From NCBI GenBank assembly GCA_044867785.1, contig JBIOVM010000069.1, forward strand, positions 1-64,000: a DNA stretch of 64,000 nucleotides, read 5' to 3'. This DNA comes from DASRDR01 sp044867785 (GTDB taxonomy: Bacteria > Methylomirabilota > Methylomirabilia > Rokubacteriales > DASRDR01). Below, piece after piece: positions 60,793 to 64,000 of the stretch. Below the pieces are notes generated by a model. That model searched no databases. It saw only the letters and a list, made by a program, of their open reading frames with translations, and was not told the DNA's origin. The position numbers were made by a program, and so were the translations under genes. Each line of letters begins with the position of its first letter. Position 1 is the first letter of the stretch.

Positions 60793-61598
60793 CTCGTCTC
60801 CCTCTGAGGCGCCTCGTCGGCCGGGGCCGGGGGTCGGCCGCCGCCAGCGCGGCGACGGCGCGGCACGGGAGCGATCACAGGACCCACCAGCACCGTGTCT
60901 TCGGGCAACGTGAGGAGGTAGACGATAAAGTCGGCGACGCGGGACGGGGCCAGAAGGTTCGGCGGTCGCCCGATCGGGCCGTTCTGCTCCCACATCGACG
61001 TTTCCACCGCGTCGGGCAGCACCACGTGCACGCGGACTCCGTCGGCCCGCACCTCCTCGGCCAGCGACTCGGTCAGTCCGATCACACCGAACTTGGAGGC
61101 GCAGTAGGCCGAGTCGTAGGCGCGTCCCTGCCGCCCCTGCACGGAGGAGACGTTGACGATCTGTCCGGCCCGCTGCCGCACCATGGTCGGCAGGACGGCC
61201 CGGTTGCTCAGGAACACCCCGCGCAGGTTCGTGTCGATGACCGCGTCCCACTCGTCGGGATGCATTTGCGCCAGGAGCCGAGGAGGCGTGCCCGGGGGTC
61301 GCAGGATGCCGGCGGCGGCCACCAGGACGTCGATGCGGCCGAATCGTTCCAAGGCGGCATCGGCCATGGCCCGCATGTCCGCCTCGCGGCGCACGTCCAG
61401 CGCGAGGCCCAGGTGCGCGCCGGAGGCGACGCGGGCGGACAGCGCCCCCGACACCTCTCGCGTCCCCGCCTCGGTCACGTCGACCACCACCACGGTGGCG
61501 CCCTCGTCCGCCAGCGCGACGCACGTGGCCCGTCCAATGCCGCCCGAGCCACCCGTGACGATCGCGACCTGCCCGCCGAGCCGCTGCACCGTATCCAT
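60789..61598 (-). CDS. Short-chain dehydrogenase/reductase
   Basis: This 269-residue classical SDR has T-G-G-S-G-G-I-G (about residues 14-21) for NAD(P), N-x-R-G-V-F, V-N-V-S-S with catalytic Ser, and Y-C-A-S-K. The acidic residue after beta-2 (V-V-V-V-D-V) favours NAD. I used the ATG at 61598; a GTG at 61613 would overlap the upstream SDR stop by GTGA and add five residues. It is about 45% alike by eye to the next SDR, so the two are tandem duplicates. Substrate unknown; ketone/alcohol redox on the pathway product is possible. Confidence 0.9.
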   Translation of the reverse strand: MDTVQRLGGQVAIVTGGSGGIGRATCVALADEGATVVVVDVTEAGTREVSGALSARVASGAHLGLALDVRREADMRAMADAALERFGRIDVLVAAAGILRPPGTPPRLLAQMHPDEWDAVIDTNLRGVFLSNRAVLPTMVRQRAGQIVNVSSVQGRQGRAYDSAYCASKFGVIGLTESLAEEVRADGVRVHVVLPDAVETSMWEQNGPIGRPPNLLAPSRVADFIVYLLTLPEDTVLVGPVIAPVPRRRRAGGGRPPAPADEAPQRETR

Positions 61599-61609
61599 GC
61601 CACCCGGCC

Positions 61610-62422
61610 TCACCGACCCGAGGCGGCACGCCGCGGGACGTAGCGTCCCGCGGGGATGCCGAACGGCCGCCCGGGGTTCATCATGGGGGCGATCAATGGC
61701 TGGAGAAGCTGGACGTCCTCCGGCATCGTCACCAGCTGCACCACCAGCTGCGCCACGCGCTCCGGCGGGATGGACGGGCCCAGCATGGCTCGCCCCAATT
61801 CACCCAGTATCGGCGTGTCCACGACGTCGGGCAGGACCGCCGTCACGCGGATCCCGTGAGGCCCGAGCTCCTCGGCCAGGGACTCGGTCAATCCGATCAC
61901 TCCGAATTTCGACGCGCAGTAGGCCGCCGCATATGCGTTGCCGTACAGCCCGCCGCGGGACGAGGCGATGTTGATGATCGTCCCACTCCGCTGCCGGAGC
62001 ATTGCGGGAATCACCGCCCGATTGCTCAGGAACACGCCGCGCAGGTTCGTGCGGAGGACTGCGTCCCAGTCCTCCACGGACATGGTGGCCACCGTGGTTG
62101 GCAGCCGCCGGTCGGCGGGGCCCTGGATACCGGCGGCCGCGACCAGCACGTCGATGCGCCCGCAGCGCTCCAAGACCGTCGCGCGCATGGTCTCCATGTC
62201 GTCGTCGCGTCCCACGTCGAGGCGCAAGGCAAGCGCTCGTCCCGCCACCCCGCTCGCGCCGGCCTCCACCGCCACTCGCTCCAACCGCGCCGGGTCGCGG
62301 CCGACCAGCACAACCTGCGCCGACTCGCGCGCCAGGGCACATGCCGCGGCGCGTCCGATGCCCGATGTCCCGCCGGTGACGACGGCCACCCGGCCCTGGA
62401 GTCGGCGCCCGGCCAGATCCAT
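61610..62422 (-). CDS. Short-chain dehydrogenase/reductase
   Basis: This 270-residue classical SDR has T-G-G-T-S-G-I-G near the N-terminus, N-L-R-G-V-F-L-S-N-R, I-N-I-A-S-S and Y-C-A-S-K-F. The residue pattern after beta-2 (V-L-V-G-R-D) fits NADP(H). The C-terminal region P-L-I-A-P is shared with the neighbour at 60789, indicating tandem duplication. The ATG at 62422 begins the usual SDR N-terminus. It lies 160 bases after the methyltransferase on the same strand. Confidence 0.9.
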   Translation of the reverse strand: MDLAGRRLQGRVAVVTGGTSGIGRAAACALARESAQVVLVGRDPARLERVAVEAGASGVAGRALALRLDVGRDDDMETMRATVLERCGRIDVLVAAAGIQGPADRRLPTTVATMSVEDWDAVLRTNLRGVFLSNRAVIPAMLRQRSGTIINIASSRGGLYGNAYAAAYCASKFGVIGLTESLAEELGPHGIRVTAVLPDVVDTPILGELGRAMLGPSIPPERVAQLVVQLVTMPEDVQLLQPLIAPMMNPGRPFGIPAGRYVPRRAASGR

Positions 62423-62582
62423 CGCGGGGCTCACCGTGCGAACATCCGAGGATCGACCACCCTGCACGCTCGCTCGGTCAGGCAGGGATTGGGCGCCTTC
62501 ATCCGGCGGCCGCGGCAGTCGACCGACAGCTCCGGCGGATCATCGCCCCGGCCGCCTCTCGCGGATCCCGCTTCCCCCCGTC

Positions 62583-63476
62583 TCATGTCTTGATCGCCAC
62601 CAGCTCCAGCGAGGCGCGCTCGACCTTTTCCAGCTGGAGCGCGCGGAACGCGGGCGCGACGGCGGCCTCCAGCGCTTCGGCGGCCACGTCCGGCGGGTAC
62701 CCACCCAGGAGCACGGTGGCCAATCCGGCGTAGGAGCCTACGGTCTCGAAGTTCCGCTGGGTCATCGGGTATACCCGCTCGTTCACGTACCGCACCGAAA
62801 AGCCGTTCCGCTCGAACAGGGCGCGGTACTCGGCGGGCGAGAGCCAGTGGTGTGAGAAGGCGGGCGTGCCGCGCCGGCGCGAGCGCACCACGCCCGGCTG
62901 GCCGGCGGCTCTGCGCTCGGCATCCAAGCGGCGCAGGTGCTCCAGGGCGGCTTTCATCCATTGGTGATAGAAGGGCTCGGTCCCCGGGACGATGGTGCCC
63001 GCATAGAAGGAGCTGTTGAAGGCGAACACCCCGCCGGGCCGCAGCACGCGGCGGATCTCCCCGAGAAGCGCGTCCTTGTCGTCGAAGCAGTGGATGGCGT
63101 TCCCGATCAGCCCCACGTCTACGCTCTCGCTTCGTGCCGGGGTGTCCGCGGCCGAGCACTCCACCAGGGCCACCGGCGCGCGCCAGGGCAGGTCGGCGAT
63201 CTGGCGCTGGGCGAGCTTCAGGGATTCACGCGAGATGTCCACACCCACCACCGCGACTGGCACGCGCGGGTTCGCCCGTCCCGCCCCATTCCGTCCAGGG
63301 GCCAGTTCCGTCATCAGGAGTTGCGCCAGCAGGCCGGTGCCGCAGGCCATGTCGAGAACATGCCGGCACCGGGTCAGGTGCGGCACGACCGCCCGGATGA
63401 AGGCCCGGTTCAGCTCCACATACTCCGGTTCCTGCGAAAACGGCTCGTAGCTCGTGTCGACCAGCCGCTGGGTCAT
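62583..63476 (-). CDS. SAM-dependent methyltransferase
   Basis: This 297-residue class I methyltransferase has motif I V-L-D-M-A-C-G-T-G-L-L-A, motif II V-V-G-V-D-I-S, D-V-G-L-I-G-N-A-I-H-C-F for the post-I acidic loop, and V-L-R-P-G-G-V-F. A C-terminal extension of about 100 residues may recognise the acceptor. The ATG at 63476 overlaps the hydrolase stop (ATGA). It could O-methylate the pathway product or act on an unrelated lipid. Confidence 0.9.
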   Translation of the reverse strand: MTQRLVDTSYEPFSQEPEYVELNRAFIRAVVPHLTRCRHVLDMACGTGLLAQLLMTELAPGRNGAGRANPRVPVAVVGVDISRESLKLAQRQIADLPWRAPVALVECSAADTPARSESVDVGLIGNAIHCFDDKDALLGEIRRVLRPGGVFAFNSSFYAGTIVPGTEPFYHQWMKAALEHLRRLDAERRAAGQPGVVRSRRRGTPAFSHHWLSPAEYRALFERNGFSVRYVNERVYPMTQRNFETVGSYAGLATVLLGGYPPDVAAEALEAAVAPAFRALQLEKVERASLELVAIKT

Positions 63477-64000
63477 GCCCACTCCTCGATGAAGCGCCGA
63501 ACCGCGCGCGCGAAGAAGAATGGTCGCACGACCGGGTGGAAGTGGCCGGCGCGCGGGACGAGCACGCCGCTGCAGTTCGGCAGATGCGCCTGGAGTCCAC
63601 GGTACGAGGGCAGACAGTGGGACTGCTCGCCGAACATCGCGAGCACCGGCTGCTTCACCGTGTTGATGCGATCTACCGTCAGCCCCACCTCCATCACGAA
63701 GTCGTTGCGGGCCGACGTCGTGCGCAGCAGGCGCAGCCAGCTCTCGGCAGCGGGGTTGCGCCCCCGCGACACGCCGAAGGGCGAGAATCGGCCGGCCGGC
63801 GGGCGCCGGACGAGGGTGACACGCTGCTTGGCCTCCGCGAGTGCCTCGAGGTATCGGTAGCCCATCTCCGCGTTGTCCGTGTCCTCGACACCGAGTGCGC
63901 GCACCTCCTTGTCCCAGAGGCCGGCCTGCGGCCAGTCCTTGACGCGCTGGGAGGGCTGGAGCGCCCGCACCCGTGCGTCGGCCAGGACGAGGCTCACGAC
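63473..64000 (-). CDS. Alpha/beta hydrolase, C-terminal part (gene continues beyond the window)
   Basis: The frame is open to the window end and begins in mid-domain (S-L-V-L-A-D-A-R-V-R-A). It contains the late hydrolase segments V-L-A-M-F-G-E-Q-S with the acidic residue and P-R-A-G-H-F-H with the catalytic His. The nucleophile elbow would lie upstream outside the window. It is the first visible gene of the minus-strand operon that runs to 56872 and is coupled by ATGA to the methyltransferase. Confidence 0.8.
   Translation of the reverse strand, partial: VVSLVLADARVRALQPSQRVKDWPQAGLWDKEVRALGVEDTDNAEMGYRYLEALAEAKQRVTLVRRPPAGRFSPFGVSRGRNPAAESWLRLLRTTSARNDFVMEVGLTVDRINTVKQPVLAMFGEQSHCLPSYRGLQAHLPNCSGVLVPRAGHFHPVVRPFFFARAVRRFIEEWA

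Noticed and set aside
1..64000. CRISPR arrays, insertion sequences and rRNA
   Set aside because: I looked for regularly spaced repeats, transposase motifs and rRNA signatures and saw none beyond the integrase remnant.

Overview
The window is very GC-rich (about 70% by eye), densely coded, uses many GTG starts, and joins many gene pairs by four-base ATGA or GTGA stop/start overlaps. It carries soil-bacterium style functions: a PQQ-type sugar dehydrogenase, EamA/DMT exporters, an amidase, a GYD-domain protein, and a hisZ-purA pair. This suits a high-GC environmental bacterium such as Candidatus Rokubacteria/Methylomirabilota or a relative. That assignment is inference from gene content; the window holds no rRNA or marker gene that settles it.

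Layout. 1-10.6 kb is ordinary metabolism and transport: sugar dehydrogenase, two DMT transporters, GYD protein, Ldh_2 dehydrogenase, amidase, NTF2-like protein and bicupin. It also holds a tRNA-Lys(UUU) with a frameshifted tyrosine-recombinase remnant beside it. 10.6-21.4 kb is a minus-strand run, read from high to low coordinates: TolC, HlyD, alkaline-phosphatase-superfamily protein, cysN, cysQ, cysC, cysD, hisZ, purA. The cys genes make the sulfate donor PAPS and destroy the by-product PAP; no PAPS reductase is present. A roughly 1 kb non-coding divergent region (21.4-22.6 kb) separates this run from two coupled plus-strand megasynthase genes (22.6-36.2 kb) related to PUFA/secondary-lipid synthases: NMO-NMO-KS-AT-ACP-KR-DH and KS-AT-ACP-DH-PPTase.

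36.7-44.2 kb holds a secreted PHB-depolymerase-like esterase, a sulfotransferase, a fragment of a CysE-like gene, and a starter-unit-like set: acyl-CoA dehydrogenase, two alpha/beta hydrolases with altered nucleophiles, a stand-alone adenylation enzyme whose specificity residues read as proline, and a carrier protein. 44.4-56.8 kb carries three more sulfotransferase genes, one of them a tandem fusion with eroded PAPS loops. They are interleaved with three paralogous beta-propeller-like proteins, two related small helical proteins, a methyltransferase, an alpha/beta hydrolase and a TauD-family dioxygenase. 56.9-64 kb is a minus-strand operon: hydrolase (cut by the window edge), methyltransferase, two SDR reductases, a possible 52-residue peptide, a TPR protein and a PqqD/M50/HlyD fusion.

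Working model (inference): the locus builds a lipid- or polyketide-like chain, possibly primed with a pyrrole-2-carboxyl unit made from proline, and sulfonates it. cysDNC/cysC supply PAPS and cysQ removes PAP. The four sulfotransferase genes look related to the sulfotransferase domains of CurM and cyanobacterial olefin synthases, so sulfonation of a beta-hydroxyl, perhaps followed by decarboxylation to a terminal alkene, is one testable outcome. HlyD, TolC and the M50/HlyD fusion would handle export. I do not recognise this combination of parts as a described pathway.
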